Positions 34,120-45,487 of a DNA stretch of 64,000 nucleotides are shown one piece after another. The DNA lies in the NCBI GenBank assembly GCA_009667805.1, contig CM019063.1:350820942-350884941 (forward strand). The letters run 5' to 3'. Below the pieces are notes generated by a model that did no database searches, was not told where the DNA came from, and worked only from the letters and a program-made list of their open reading frames with translations. The translations under genes were made by a program, and so were the position numbers. The stretch comes from Leptobrachium leishanense (Eukaryota > Chordata > Amphibia > Anura > Megophryidae). Positions within the stretch are counted from its first letter, which is position 1; each line of letters starts with the position of its first letter.

Positions 34120-35228
34120 CTTTACTCCCCCCAAAAGAGTTCGACAGACACAGTTGGACCCGAACGGGTCGACTCGGGGAGGTTGGAGCAAGGTGAGTCA
34201 GGGCTCCAGGGTCGTTTGATGGAACATTCCATCGGCATTCCCATTTTGGGCCCCTGGCCGGTATTGGATAGTGAAATTAAATGGCTGCAATGCCATGCTC
34301 CAGCACAGCAATCTGCCATTCTCTCCTGCCACTCGGTTGAGCCAAACCAGGGGGTTGTGGTCGGTCATCACGGTGAAGGAGCGTCCATAGAAGTAAGGCT
34401 GAAATTTCTTTAGGGCCCAAACCAGGGCCAAACTCTCCTTTTCTACGGCGGCGTACCCCACTTCCCAGGGTAGAAGTTTGCGGCTGATAAAAGCCACCGG
34501 ATACTCCCCGCCGTCGTTGCCCACTTGACTCAATACGGCTCCCAGTCCAAACATGGAGGCGTCTGGTAGGTGGAGACCAGACGTCCCAGGTCATTCCCCA
34601 GTAGAACTTCGGTGGACAAGTTGTCCAATAGGCCCACCTGTACGGATCTTGCCCCGGAGCCCCAGCCTAGATGGACTTGCAGTGGACAGGCGTAGCACTC
34701 TACCTCCGGCTACTCGGACGGCAATTGTCGGGCCGGATCGGGCCTTCGTAGGTACCAGGTGGGGTCATATGAGGGTGATGGTGGCCCCCGAATCCCAGAG
34801 ACCCTGGGCCGCCCGCCCATTTATCCATATGGCCTGTCGATGATGCTGGCGGTTGTCGGCGGCGGAGGCTTGTACGGGGTCTGCCTCGTGTAGCATGCCC
34901 CACTCCTCCTGACTGTACTGGTATTGGGGTTCATTGTCACAACAGTGAGCCGCTGGTGGTGCTGCACGGGCCGGGCCTCTGGAACCAGGTTTTTAAATCA
35001 CGCTGCAGCTGGTGGGCCCATTCCACATGTGTCGTGCCGTTGGGAAGTCCGGAATTTTAGCCGACTGGCTTCTGGGGTGATGGCGAAGTGGGCCAGCAAG
35101 ACCTGCTTCACCTAAGCATAGTCCATGGCCTCTTCATCAGGGACTGTTCTGTATGCTTCCGTCGCTCGGCCTGAAAGTTTGCTGGCCAGAATTCCAGCCC
35201 AGGCGAAATGATGAACTACATGTACCTG
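34120..35228 (-). pseudogene. Gypsy B internal region: gag end, protease, RNase H; RT deleted
   Basis: Minus-strand order: a gag segment (ILASKLSGRATEAYRTVPDE, then HFAITPEASRLKFR) at 35215-35045; a degraded protease-like region with VLLGNDLG near 34600; no palm domain of RT; RNase H at 34554-34198 (FISRKLLPWEVGYAAVEKES, LKKFQPYFYGRSFTVMTDHN, IQYRPGAQNGNADGMF); and a polypurine tract (CTTTTGGGGGGAGTAAAG) at 34120-34137. Several stops interrupt the frames. The gag segment continues directly from the N-terminal gag at 39779-39229, showing that 35229-39228 is inserted DNA. Integrase is also missing, so this is a large internal deletion derivative. Confidence 0.85.
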
Positions 35229-35944
35229 TCATATCCAGTGTACGGGGTTGCGGGGTTTGAGCTTAATGTGCAGTAACACAAGAGTGGAACAGGCAAATAA
35301 GATAGAAATATGGGTTTTAATCACTATAACACAGAAGGGAGTTAAACAGAAAGCAATGCTGATAGGAATGAATAAGCAGAAAGGTGGGGCAGGAAAGCAG
35401 GGAGACAATGGATATTGAAAAATACAGAGGCAGGGTTAAGAAAAGGAGCTAAGTAATGAGAAATAGGGCAGACTATGAATATATATTACTGAAGAAAAGC
35501 AGGAGAATAAGTATGTCAATAAGGATTACAGAGAACAGGTTATAGATACTGAGGAATAGAAAGGGTTAACTAAGCACATTCACAACACACTGAGAACAAA
35601 CAGAGTTTAAATAAAAAGCAATGATATAACTGGGTATGGTGGGGATCCAGGAGGTATTGGGAGTTGCAATCCAGAGAAATAATAAATCCAGAGATATTGG
35701 GGGCAATGGTCTAAGTAATAATGAGTGCAGTCCAGCAACAGAAATAAACGTGTGGGAGCAAAAGTAAAGTTCTTGAAATAAAGAGAAGTACTATACGTGG
35801 TATCCAAGGGGTTATTCCATAAGAGAGTCCAGGTCCATATCCATAGGTCAAGGGGCTTTAGAAGACAGGTAGAATCCGTATAAACAGGTCCAAAGGGGTT
35901 CAGGAAACCAGAGGAGCAGATCAGGCTTCAACAGAAGGCTTACA
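35229..35944. other. A-rich sequence inserted in gag, possibly an old LTR
   Basis: Purine-rich on the plus strand with no open frame. Together with 39149-39228 it forms the outermost layer of the 4-kb insertion in Gypsy B gag. Minus-strand TGTCAATACC near 39216 and TATGACA near 35229 could be LTR tips, but no target duplication supports this. Confidence 0.35.
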
Positions 35945-36101
35945 CTGGAATTTATTTATTTATTTATAAAAGGATTTTACCAGGAAGGATACATTGAGAT
36001 TTCTCTCATTTTCAAGTATGTCCTGGGTTCAAGAACATTGAAGTGTTACAGTTACAGAAATACAAAGTAATACAATGCAAGATATTAAAAAAACAACACA
36101 A

Positions 36102-37250
36102 GGGGGGCGGAGCTAAGCGCGGCAGCGAGCCGTCACGTTTTTGATCAGCTCCATCGCAGCTTCGGCTTTACCCGGATTTTAACCGCTCGTTTGCCCTCAC
36201 ACAGCTCCCGACTGAACCTGGATGCCCTGGCACGTCCCGAGGAACTTAACAGCTCCCCTCCGGCAGACTCTGTGGCGGACTTACTCCCTGGGAGAGACTT
36301 GGGCCTAGTGACGGCGGCCATCTTGGGTGACCTTGTGTGCTCCTGCGGATTCTTCCGGAGTCCCGATTTCTAACGCCAGACTGGAGGAGGTCGACAATGC
36401 CTAAGAAGCCTACTCAGAAAGGTGGTCCCCGCCAACAAGACATCCGGGTTTCTATGGTAGGGGGGCCCATCTCTGTGTCTCTCCCTCCCGGCTACGGGTC
36501 GTCTGAGGATGATGAGGACCGTGCCTGGTCTCTTGGTGGGGATGCTGGGATGTCCTGGCTTACCCCGCCGTCCCGGGCGCAGGGACAATGGCCTCTCTCT
36601 GCAGCGGCAAGAAAAAGAGCACAAAAAAACCGCAAGGCCGTTTTAGCAGCATCTTCGATTTCTCCGATGGCCACCCGGGAATCCTCTGAGGGGGAATCTG
36701 CTAATGATCACCAACTCTCCATTGACAGCAGTGTGGCGTCGGAACAACGACCTGGGCCGAAGCAGGCGTCGCGAGTATCGGGTACTCGGGCCGAAGCATC
36801 CGTACCTGGTGCGATCACCGACCCCGCCACAGCTCTGAATGTCCTCGACCAAGCGGGTATCCCGCTGGATGCCGCAACGGTTCAGCCGGGTTGATGCTGA
36901 TCCCCCCCTTTTCTCCCCTTCCCCCCCTTTCTTTTTTTTTTTTTTTTCTCTTTCCACTATATTTGCATGCGGGTTCTCTGGACTTTTAGAACTGACTGTT
37001 TCTAAGGACTGGGACTTTTCCGGAGTTTTTTTTTTTTGGCGGTCCCATGGACAATTTTTGTCTTTTGCTTGCTTCTTAGCATAACTTTACTTTGGCCAGT
37101 CGTTAGTTGTTTTTACGCTTTCTACTGGTCTACCCGTTTTTGGTTCTGCAGGCCCAGTGAGGCCATATGTATGTCAGTTTGATTTCGTGATTTCTATTTT
37201 TCTCTTTGTAAATTTACAAATAAATAATAAAAAAAAAATAAAAAAAAAAA
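36102..37250 (+). mobile_element. Internally deleted L1 (mini-L1) with intact ends
   Basis: It starts GGGGGGCGGAGCTAAGCGCG (L1-type 5' end) and ends in AATAAATAATAAAA plus a poly(A) tract. It is flanked by a duplication of AAACAACACAA (ending 36101 and 37260). Only the 5' UTR, an ORF1-like frame and a pyrimidine-rich 3' UTR remain; all of ORF2 is gone. Confidence 0.88.
36397..36894 (+). CDS. ORF1-like protein of mini-L1, 165 residues
   Basis: The ATG at 36397 (MPKKPTQKGGPRQQDIRVSM) follows ~295 bases of GC-rich leader and was preferred over an in-frame ATG at 36337 that lies in the leader. The product is hydrophilic, Ser/Ala/Pro-rich, with an acidic patch (SSEDDEDRAW) and a basic stretch (AARKRAQKNRKAV). 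This resembles the disordered N-terminal region of amphibian L1 ORF1p. The coiled coil, RRM and C-terminal domains are missing; the frame ends just before the 3' UTR. No stops or frameshifts occur. It could be translated but has no established role; it may persist only because the element is young. Confidence 0.6.
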   Translation: MPKKPTQKGGPRQQDIRVSMVGGPISVSLPPGYGSSEDDEDRAWSLGGDAGMSWLTPPSRAQGQWPLSAAARKRAQKNRKAVLAASSISPMATRESSEGESANDHQLSIDSSVASEQRPGPKQASRVSGTRAEASVPGAITDPATALNVLDQAGIPLDAATVQPG

Positions 37251-37666
37251 AACAACACAAATATACAGATTAACAGAAAATAAATATGTAGGAAATAGTC
37301 GTTATGTTACATGTTTACAGGTGCATTCTGTATTGAGGTATGTTAGTAAGGAGCTCTTGAGTGACATAAGACTGGAAGATTTGATGGTGTCTGGGAGGTT
37401 ATTCCATAATTGTGGTGCTCTGTAGGAAAATGAGGATCGAGCCACTGTCTTTTTGTATTGTGGTATTGCAAGTAAGGTGCTGGTTCTGGATCGGAGGTTA
37501 TAGGATGAGGGAGCTGCTGGGGGAAGCAGTCTATTGAGATAGGGTGGCAGCTTCCCAGAAAAGCTCTTAAACACCAGGCTGGAATGTGCACGACGATGCA
37601 GAAGCATTGCATTATGGGTTTTTTGGTGTTTTGTAGAGAAGTGCAAGGATGATAATTAAGCACATC

Positions 37667-39148
37667 TGTAACGTCCTGCGCCCCCTCTGGCAGAGGTGGG
37701 AGTTGCCAGTCATGATCTGGACATTCTGGCACATCTGGCGCCCCCTCTGGCTTCTATGAATATTGCATCAAAGTTCTGGACATTTGGTTCACGTCCAAGC
37801 CTGGACCTCACCTGTACTCTAATTGTTCTAATGAGTCATGTGCTATAAAAGCAGGCATCGCCCAAAGAAGGGTGCTGCCTCATTCTGGTATTCACTGTAA
37901 TCCTAGCCTCCAGTTTATGCTTGTTCCCGGTCTGATCCATGCTCTGTTTGGTCTGTATTCCTAGTTTTGTTCTAGCCTCAGCCTGTTTTGTTCATGCCTC
38001 ATTCCTTTTACTCAAGCCTCAATCTGTTTGGTTCTATGCTCTCAGTTGATCTGTATTCCTCGTCTTTGTGATCCTAATTCAATGTGTATGCAGTTCTGGT
38101 CAAGCCCTAGTTTGCTCTAGTATTTCTTGTCTGTCTTCAGGTTTCCTCCATTGTCAGGTATAGTCTTGTATTTCCCCTGTTTAGTTCTGTATATATTATC
38201 TGCTTATAGACTCCCAGGTCCTTGGTTATTCATTCTGTTTTGTGTTTATATGATTCATGTTTATGTCCGGTATTTATGTTTGCATTTCATGTTTCTTCTC
38301 TTAATCCTGCAGAATTAAATTCAAAATCCTTATCCTTACCTACAAAACCCTCACTAACTCAACTCAGCTCCCCACTACCTGTCCTCACTAATCACCAAAT
38401 ACACCCAGCCCGCTCCCTAAGGTCAAACAGCGATCTGCGCCTAGCTTCTCCCCGCATCACCTCTTCCCATGATAGACTGCAGGATTTCTCACGCGCAGCC
38501 CCCACTCTCTGGAACGCTCTCCCTCGTACTGTCAGACTTTCCCCTAACTTCTCTTCCTTCAAATGCTCCCTTAAAACGTTCCTATTTAGGGAAGCCTACC
38601 ACCCAACTCACTGACGCAACCATCAATCACTCTCACCTTGCAGTCCTCTCCTCCTGTTTCCAACCCCAACCCTCCTAGATTGTGAGTTCCCACGGGAATA
38701 GGGCCCTCATCTCCTCCTGTACTGTTTGTCAAATGTTGTTCAATGTATTGTATTGTAACCCTGTCTATACTGTGCCTATTGTACAGCGCTGCGGAATATG
38801 CTGGCGCTTTATAAATAAAAAATAATAATAAAAAAATAATAGGTTTAAACAGGTTTATGTTTTCGCTCATGTTACTCTAGTGTTTAGTTCTCTCATGTTG
38901 TTTTGTAATTTAGTTTGCTGTTTTAGTTCAGGTATCTGTCTCTCCTCGTAGTTGCCCTTCTTATAGCCCTATATTCCTGGTTTATTTCTAGTGCTCAGGG
39001 TCTTTAGTTTCATGTGTGCTTTGTTCTGGATCCTTGCTTTGTATATACTTTGCTGTTGTAAATAAATTCCTTGTTTTGTTTATACTATTCACGGTTCATG
39101 TCTGTTCACACTCATTCTGTGCCATGTCAGGTCAGGTCCCACGTTACA
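37667..39148 (+). repeat. Solo LTR (TGTAACG...CGTTACA), interrupted by L2
   Basis: It begins TGTAACGTCCTGCGCC and ends CCCACGTTACA. GCTATAAAAGCAGG (37849) and TGTAAATAAATTCC (39056) supply TATA and polyadenylation motifs. Flanks ACATC and ACACG are only weakly alike. An L2 3' fragment occupies 38311-38840. The remaining ~950 bases are non-coding. Confidence 0.7.
38311..38840 (+). mobile_element. L2 LINE 3' fragment
   Basis: It is nearly identical to 60035-60545, including the ORF2 C-terminus (DFSRAAPTLWNALP) and the tail GTACAGCGCTGCGGAATATG followed by ATAAATAAAAAATAATAATA. It is 5'-truncated, inserted in the solo LTR. Confidence 0.92.
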
Positions 39149-39228
39149 ACACGTGAGAAAACTGCTGAACATTATAATGAATTAGACTGAGCAGGACGGA
39201 ACAAGAAAGGTATTGACAGGGTTAATGT

Positions 39229-39779
39229 TAACTCTTTGCAGTCTTTTTGCCCTTCTTGCGGGCATGGCGCCGCGGGGTATGACAGTACCTGACATAGACT
39301 TTCAAAGTCTTGGAGGAAGCACTCAATTTCTTCCTCTGCCTCGTTAAACGTTTTGAACCCCTGGAAGGTACCTTCCTTGGCGCTGGTGTTCCTGGGTTGG
39401 GATTTTCTACCCGGCCTGTTTGAAGTTCCGCCATCCGCTGTTCATGCTAGCGCTCCTTTTCTCGTTCTATTTCTTGGGCTTTACGCTCCAGCTCTCGGTC
39501 TCTCCGCTCCCAATCTCTCTGCTCATCTTGTCGTTGGATGTCCTCGATGGCTCATTGGATCGCGGTCTCCGAGGGGGTGGCGCCATACATGGCTATCCTC
39601 TCCCGGACTCTTTTCTCAAAGAGGTCTTCTGCGGATGGGGTCTCTGTGCCCCTGTTTCGTTGGTCCATTTTGATCAGTTCCTCAACCAGGGCGTCTTTGG
39701 TCTTTGAGCCGGCGGTCCCTCCACGGCTTTCCAGCAGGTCCCAAAGCGTGTCCCTTTTGCAACTTGCATAGCTAGCCAT
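39229..39779 (-). pseudogene. Gypsy B gag, N-terminal part
   Basis: The start at 39779 (MASYASCKRDTLWDLLESRG) lies 38 bases from the LTR end, after a CTGGTGGCAGCGATGGG primer-site-like motif at 39817-39801. It continues as the matrix-like segment (SKTKDALVEELIKMDQ), a charged coiled-coil stretch rich in Arg/Glu/Gln, and the capsid start (NEAEEEIECFLQDFESLCQV) near 39290. At least two frame changes occur (near 39550 and 39430). At 39229 it is interrupted and resumes at 35228. Confidence 0.88.
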
Positions 39780-40946
39780 TTTGGGGTTGGAAGAGTTTAT
39801 CCCATCGCTGCCACCAGTGTGACGGGATGGTTGTCCGTCGGCTGTCCTGCTCCCCAGATGCCCCTGCTGTGGCTCAGCCCAACTACCAAGTGGCTCAGCA
39901 CTCGGCGTCCCAAGCAGCCTGATCCGTTGGTCCTGGGTGCTGGGAATGGCTTTGGCGTTGTTAGGGGCCACTGTATGGAAGTGGTGCCGTCTGGGGTGGT
40001 GGATTTGAGGATCCGCTGCTTCGGGTGCCCCGGGCCAATTTGATGTTCCTCTTCTGGGGTAGGTAGCATTTCGGAAGACAGCTGAGTGTCTTCCGTGGTG
40101 AATATGATTTGCCCTGAAATAAAACACCAGACGAGCTGTATGCCTTAAAACAGTGAACTGATTTATTTAGGGGTTTCAACAGAGTTATTTATACAACTTC
40201 ACACACACAGATTACCAACTAGCCCGCCCACACAACCAGCACTGATTGGCTCCTTTCCCAGCCTCCTGGTCCCTATCAGGTCCCTTTCAGGCTCTCCCAT
40301 TGTCAAAGGGGATTAGGCAGGTGAGGTCTTGGAAAAGCCTCCAATCAGCTGGTTAGCTGTATCCTCCATCTTGGGGCCATGCGGTCCTTTGTCCTTGGGA
40401 CCCATGGTAAGCTGGACAAAATGGAGACTGGAGCAAATAACATACATACAGTTTTCTACATCTGAAACTACACTCACACAATAGAGGATACATTTTTGTT
40501 TTATTATTGAATGTTTTATTATTTCAATCCGTAAAATGGGATACAAAAAGAAAAAGGGGAAAAAACAATAGCTTACATAAATGGGGAAGGTTCGGTACAT
40601 TTTACTATAGCGATGATGTTAAACCGCGATATTCAATAAAAAGAAGTAATTGCTCTACAGAATGGCAAAGATATGAAAACATCACATCGAGTTATTTAAC
40701 AATCAACCGAACTTGTCTCGGAAGCAGAGACATAACGGGGAAGAAAGGGAGAGAAAAGGAGAAAGATAGAGAGGGGAGAAAAGCAAAGAAGAAAAGGGGG
40801 AAAGGAACCAGGCGGGGGGAGACATCGGAAACCGCCAACAGTATTATGAGGACTTCAATCGACAGATCTATACCGTTCGGTAGAAAAACAGGTGGGGGGA
40901 ACCTTGGGACTGCAGAGGAGCCGGGTAATAGGTGGTGGTCGTAACA

Positions 40947-43900
40947 TTATGGGAGCTTTGTGCCTGTGGATTTAGTAGTTTGACATATTAGGTGATCTTG
41001 CCACAGTGACCAAGGGTCTTGTGTTGGGGAGGTGAGATGGAAATGTGATTGGGCCAGGACCTCAGAGAATGCTAGATCAGAGATCATTTTAGTCAGGGAG
41101 GGTAGAGTGGGGGATAGTGTTTTTTTCCAGAGTCTGGCGATAAGGAGGTAGCAACAGGACACAATTATACAGAACAATTTTCGTTGTCTCAACATTTTCC
41201 TCACGTCGTCTGGGAGGAGTCCTAGGAGGTAGTGTATTGGAGAGAACGGGACCTTAATGCCCAAAACCTCATCAACAAACGACGCCACTTGGATCCAGAA
41301 CGGTTGAAGTGTTGGGCAGGACCACCAAACATGTAGCATCGTCCCTCGCGCCGCGAGACAGCGCCAACAGGTATCAGGGACATTTTTGTTAAAGTGGCAG
41401 TCCCTAACAGGTACTAAGTACCATCTGTATAGCACCTTACGACGCGTCTCAAAAATTCAAATACACATGGATGCACCTTTATCAAATAAAAATATGTGGG
41501 TCCACTGTTCTAGCGTAATGTGCATGTTTAACTCAGTTTCCCAAGCTGTTTGAAAAGTGCGTTTGGACAATCCCATTGTGGACATCAAGTGACGGTAACA
41601 CAGGGAAAGGAGCTTGGTAGTTTGTGACGGATATACTGTAAAAGTCTCAAATGGTGTGAGTAGAGGTGTGTTTGTCGAAACAGAATTAAACGTTCCTAGT
41701 GTTCTCATGTAGGACATTAGTTGAAGGTATGAGAGAAACGCCTGAGAAGGTATTCCATGAGTAGTCTGCATTTGGGCAAAGGAGATGACGGAGGAGTTTT
41801 TGAAAAATTGGAACACATGCGTGACTCCGTGGTGAGTCCACGGTTTAGGGTTAAAAAAGGGAATCACATAAGTCAAAGCGTTTACTGGGGTGGCGAGGGG
41901 TAAGAGGGTAGAGAGAAGTGAAGGCGCGGACATGTTGGTCCCAAATAGTGATGTACCATCTAGTTATCTGAAGAGCTGTTGGGAGAGGAGGTCTGGATTT
42001 AAAAGGGGTGAAAAGTAGGCCGGGAAAGGAGTGGCCTGGTAGTGATACTGATTTGAATGTAAGTTTATAACGGCTGGTGTATAAGAAAGGATTCGCTCAG
42101 GGAGGCTATGGCTGCTGCCTTATAGTACGCCATTATCTGAGGGAATTTGAGTCCTCCATCCACAGGGGGGACGATAGGACCTTGAACGGGATGCGTGGGT
42201 GCTTTCCGTTCCATATATAGGAAGAGATGTCTCGGTGAACCACATTAAGTAAAGTTCTCGGAATGGGAACGGGTAACATGCGAAATACATATAGTAATTT
42301 GGGCAGAATCGTCATCTTAACAGCTGCCGCTCTGCCCAACCAGGACAATCTCACCGACCTCCACCGTAATAGTAACGACTTTGTTTCAGTGAAGACTTTC
42401 TTGTGGTTGGTAGACAGTACATCCTCAAACTTCCCTGGAAGCGTTATGCCTAAGTATTTTATACCCTGGTCGTTCCAGGCGAGGGAGTAGCGAGCTTTTA
42501 TAGACCTTAGGTCGGCAGGGGGAAGTCCTAGCGCTAGTGCTTGTGTTTTAGGGAGGTTGATGGAGTGATATGAGACTAGGCCATAATCGTGTAGTGTGGC
42601 ATGTAGGGAGGGCAGATAATCTATAGGGTCAGTGATTGTTATAAGGATATCATCCACAAAAAGGTTTAGTTTAAACGTCTGTGGACCTATTTGTATCCCG
42701 CGTATGAGATCATCTTATCTGATGGCTTGAGCCCGGGGTTCTAGTATTAAAGCGTAGAGCAGTGGGGATAAAGGGCAGCCTTGGCGCGTGCCGTTGGTAA
42801 TATTAAATGCGTTAGAAAGAAAGCCACTGTTCAACACCCTAGTGGAAGGGGAGGCGTATAATGCCATAATGGATCTAATGTGTTCGTCAGTAAACCCAAA
42901 TTTATCAAGAACTCTATTCATAAATTTCCAATGAACCCTGTCGAACGCTTTTTCTGCGTCGAGTGAGAGCCATAAACATGGGATGTTATGAATATATTGG
43001 TATTCCATCAGGGCCAGCAATTTCTTAGAGTTTTCAGTCCCTTGTGTGCCTTTTGATAAACCCAACTTGGTCTCGCCCAATTAAAGTGGGAAGTATGTAG
43101 TTTAACCGAATGGCCAGTAATTTGGCGTAGATTTTTATGTCTGTGTTCAGTAACGAGATGGGGCGAAAATTAGGGCAGGAAGTCGGGGGCTTGCCCGGTT
43201 TAGGCAACGTGACAATTGTAGCCTATAACATGTCTTTAGGGAACATGCCTTCAGAGGATGCCTGTGTGAACACTCTATGTAAGTGTGGTGCCAGATGGGG
43301 TGCAAAAGCTTTATAGTAGGAAGAGGGGAATCCATCCGGGCCTGGCGCTTTACCATGTGGTAAGGAGGATATGACTTTAGTTATGTCTTTGATGGAGAAA
43401 GGCGAGGACAGTTGTACCGTTTGCGTAGGAGACAAAGTAGGGAGGTGGAGACGTGAGAGGTAGGCGTCTATGTCAGCGGTGGTGGGGTGCGGGATGGTGT
43501 CATTATCCGTCAGATTATATGTTGCGAACTCCTCCGCAATATTGGAGGTTGTGGCGGAAAGATCTTCACTCGAATTTAAGTCAAAGTATGATTCCAATCG
43601 GGAAGCTAGATCACTTTTAGCTATCTCGTCGGACAACACAGAGTCATTAAGGCGCCCTGGTGACCGACCAAACATTTTATAATCATCTTTAAGGATTAAG
43701 GTGACGGGGGCATGGTCTGAGCTCGAGATTGTGCCTATTGAACAGCTTTCTACTCCTGGGAGCGATTGGCTTTGAATTAGTATGTAATCAATTTGAGTGG
43801 GCGTCTTATGTACTTTGGAGAAGAATGTGTAGTCTACTTCGTTAGGGTGGAATAGGCGTCATGTGTCATATAGGTGGTAGTCGCCCAACAAGGCATGACA

Positions 43901-44356
43901 TTTGTCTACCTGTTTTTTACGTTTCCCAGTGAGAGGGTGGGAGCCGAACCCTGAAGTGTCTTTGAGAGGGTCTAGACTAAAGTTAAAATCCCCGCAGATG
44001 AGTAAAGTACCAGTTATTACAGAGGATAATTTGGTAAATACAGAAGCCGCAAACTCCACCTGATTTTCATTGGGAGCGTATAAATTGAGTATAGTGTATA
44101 TCTTATGGTTCATAGAGCATACCAAAATCAGGTATCCGCCATTCGGATCAGACAGTTTACGATGCAATTCAAATACAATGCTGTTTCTAATCAGAATGGA
44201 CACCCCTTTAGATTTAGACGGGCCCGTGGAATGGAATTGGGTCGTGAAGTTCGGCCATTTTAACAGGGGGTGGGACAGTTTCCTAAAGTGGGTTTCTTGA
44301 AGGCAAATGATGTCTGCTTTAGCAGAGTCTAGTTCTTTATAAAGCGTCCGTCGTAT
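40947..44356 (-). pseudogene. L1 ORF2 copy 2, endonuclease N-terminus displaced, RT broken
   Basis: Minus-strand motifs in order: DIICLQETHFRKLSHPLLKW, LILVCSMNHKIYTILNLYAP, LLICGDFNFSLDPL (catalytic region), SDHAPVTLIL; then [85 protein letters not shown], a damaged FADD region (the frame reads MDDILITITD after a break at ~42660), LSWLGRAAAVKMTILPKLLY and a Cys-rich C-terminus (CWRCLAARGTMLHVWWSC). Breaks are near 43860, 43210, 43075, 42715, 42130 and 41445. The first residues of the endonuclease are cut off by the L2 and CR1 fragments. Confidence 0.9.
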
Positions 44357-44365
44357 ATAGGGAAT

Positions 44366-44502
44366 AGGGCCCTCACCTCCTCCTGTACTGTTTGTCAAAT
44401 GTTGTTCAATGTATTGTATTGTAACCCTGTCTATACTTTGCCTATTGTACAGCGCTGCGGAATATTCTGGCGCTTTATAAATAAAGAATAATAATAATAA
44501 TA
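44366..44502 (+). mobile_element. L2 LINE 3' end fragment
   Basis: It carries the same 3' UTR as 60410-60545, ending in (AAT)n, flanked by the duplication ATAGGGAAT (44357-44365, 44503-44511). Confidence 0.9.
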
Positions 44503-44533
44503 ATAGGGAATGTTTAGACCCTGGACATTATAT

Positions 44534-44878
44534 GATGTAACTTACGGTGAGAACAATAAAGCTGTGGAATTCTTTGCCTGTTGAGGTGGTTGGGTCAGAG
44601 TCTGTACAGACTTTTAAAAAATGACTGGATGTCTTCCTGCAGACACAGAATATTAAGGGTTATAATATTTAATATGTGGGTAAAAGCTTCTTGATCCAAG
44701 GAGAAATCTGACTGCCATTCTGGGGTCAAGAAGGTATTTTTTCCCAGTATGTTGCATATTGGCAAGCATTTCAGACTGGGTTTTTTGCCTTCTTTTGGAT
44801 CAACAGCAGTAAGTGATGTGGGAGAGGCTGATCCCGATGGACGCATGTCTTTTTTCAGCCTATATAACTATGTAACTA
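44534..44878 (+). mobile_element. CR1 LINE 3' end fragment
   Basis: It matches 20643-20730 plus 26406-26652 (LWNSLPVEVV coding, then the CAAGAAGG 3' UTR ending in TAACTATG repeats). It is flanked by TGTAACTT (44526-44533, 44879-44886). This copy shows how CR1 copy 1 read before the L1 inserted there. Confidence 0.9.
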
Positions 44879-44886
44879 TGTAACTT

Positions 44887-45487
44887 TCACCATGGAGGTG
44901 CACTGGAGAGAGGCATGACATAGCGGTAATGATTAAACACTGCATCGAATAGTTACCCAATCCCACAGAGGGCTGTGACCACAAAAATAAGGAAGCATAA
45001 AAAGACCACAAAGTTCGAGGAGAATAGTGTCCCTCGGATCCGGAGTCGAGAGAGTCTTGAAAAAGAGACGAATGTTCAATGATGTGCGATGGCATGGTTG
45101 GTGGTTCCTGGAAGAGGAGAAAAAGGGAAAAGCAGAAAAAATAGAAAGGAAAAAATACGAAAAAACTTATATACAAAAAAAGGGTTTGTGGATCTCCTAC
45201 GTCGCTGTTGGACCACTGCTCTCAGCAAGAGAGGGAGGAAAATAGGGGGAACATGAGAGAGAATTTCGCTTAACTGGACGGAGCTGCCAGACCATAATGA
45301 CATACAATATCGTTTAAACCTTGTTCGTTGTATGAAAGGGGTGAGCGATCAGTCCTGGGAAAGGAGGTCGGGTTAGCAGCAGGGCCGCAGAGGTCGTCAG
45401 GATGGGCCCATGTGGAGCCTTCAGAATTCGTCGAACAAGACAAAAGAGGAGAAGGCAGTCAGCCCGGTTTCCCCTTGCGTACTTTCT
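44887..45487 (-). other. L1 copy 2 spacer between ORF1 and ORF2
   Basis: Within L1 copy 2 this is the region after ORF1 and before ORF2 on the minus strand. It is low in coding potential and includes a TTTTCTTCCTCTCCT-rich minus-strand tract (45110-45240). Confidence 0.5.

Larger units (their letters stand above)
35945..37660 (-). mobile_element. L2-like LINE, 3' fragment, split by mini-L1
   Basis: Minus-strand coding at 37646-37302 gives PPYLNRLLPPAAPSSYNLRS followed by ARSSFSYRAPQLWNNLPDTI, the ORF2 C-terminus pattern of L2/CR1-group LINEs. The 3' tail is the TTTATAAATAAATAAATTCC motif at ~35950. The body is interrupted at 36102-37250. Confidence 0.75.

Noticed and set aside
34553..34843. 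Plus-strand frame opposite the Gypsy B protease region
   Set aside because: It overlaps antisense to recognisable Gypsy coding and has no motif.
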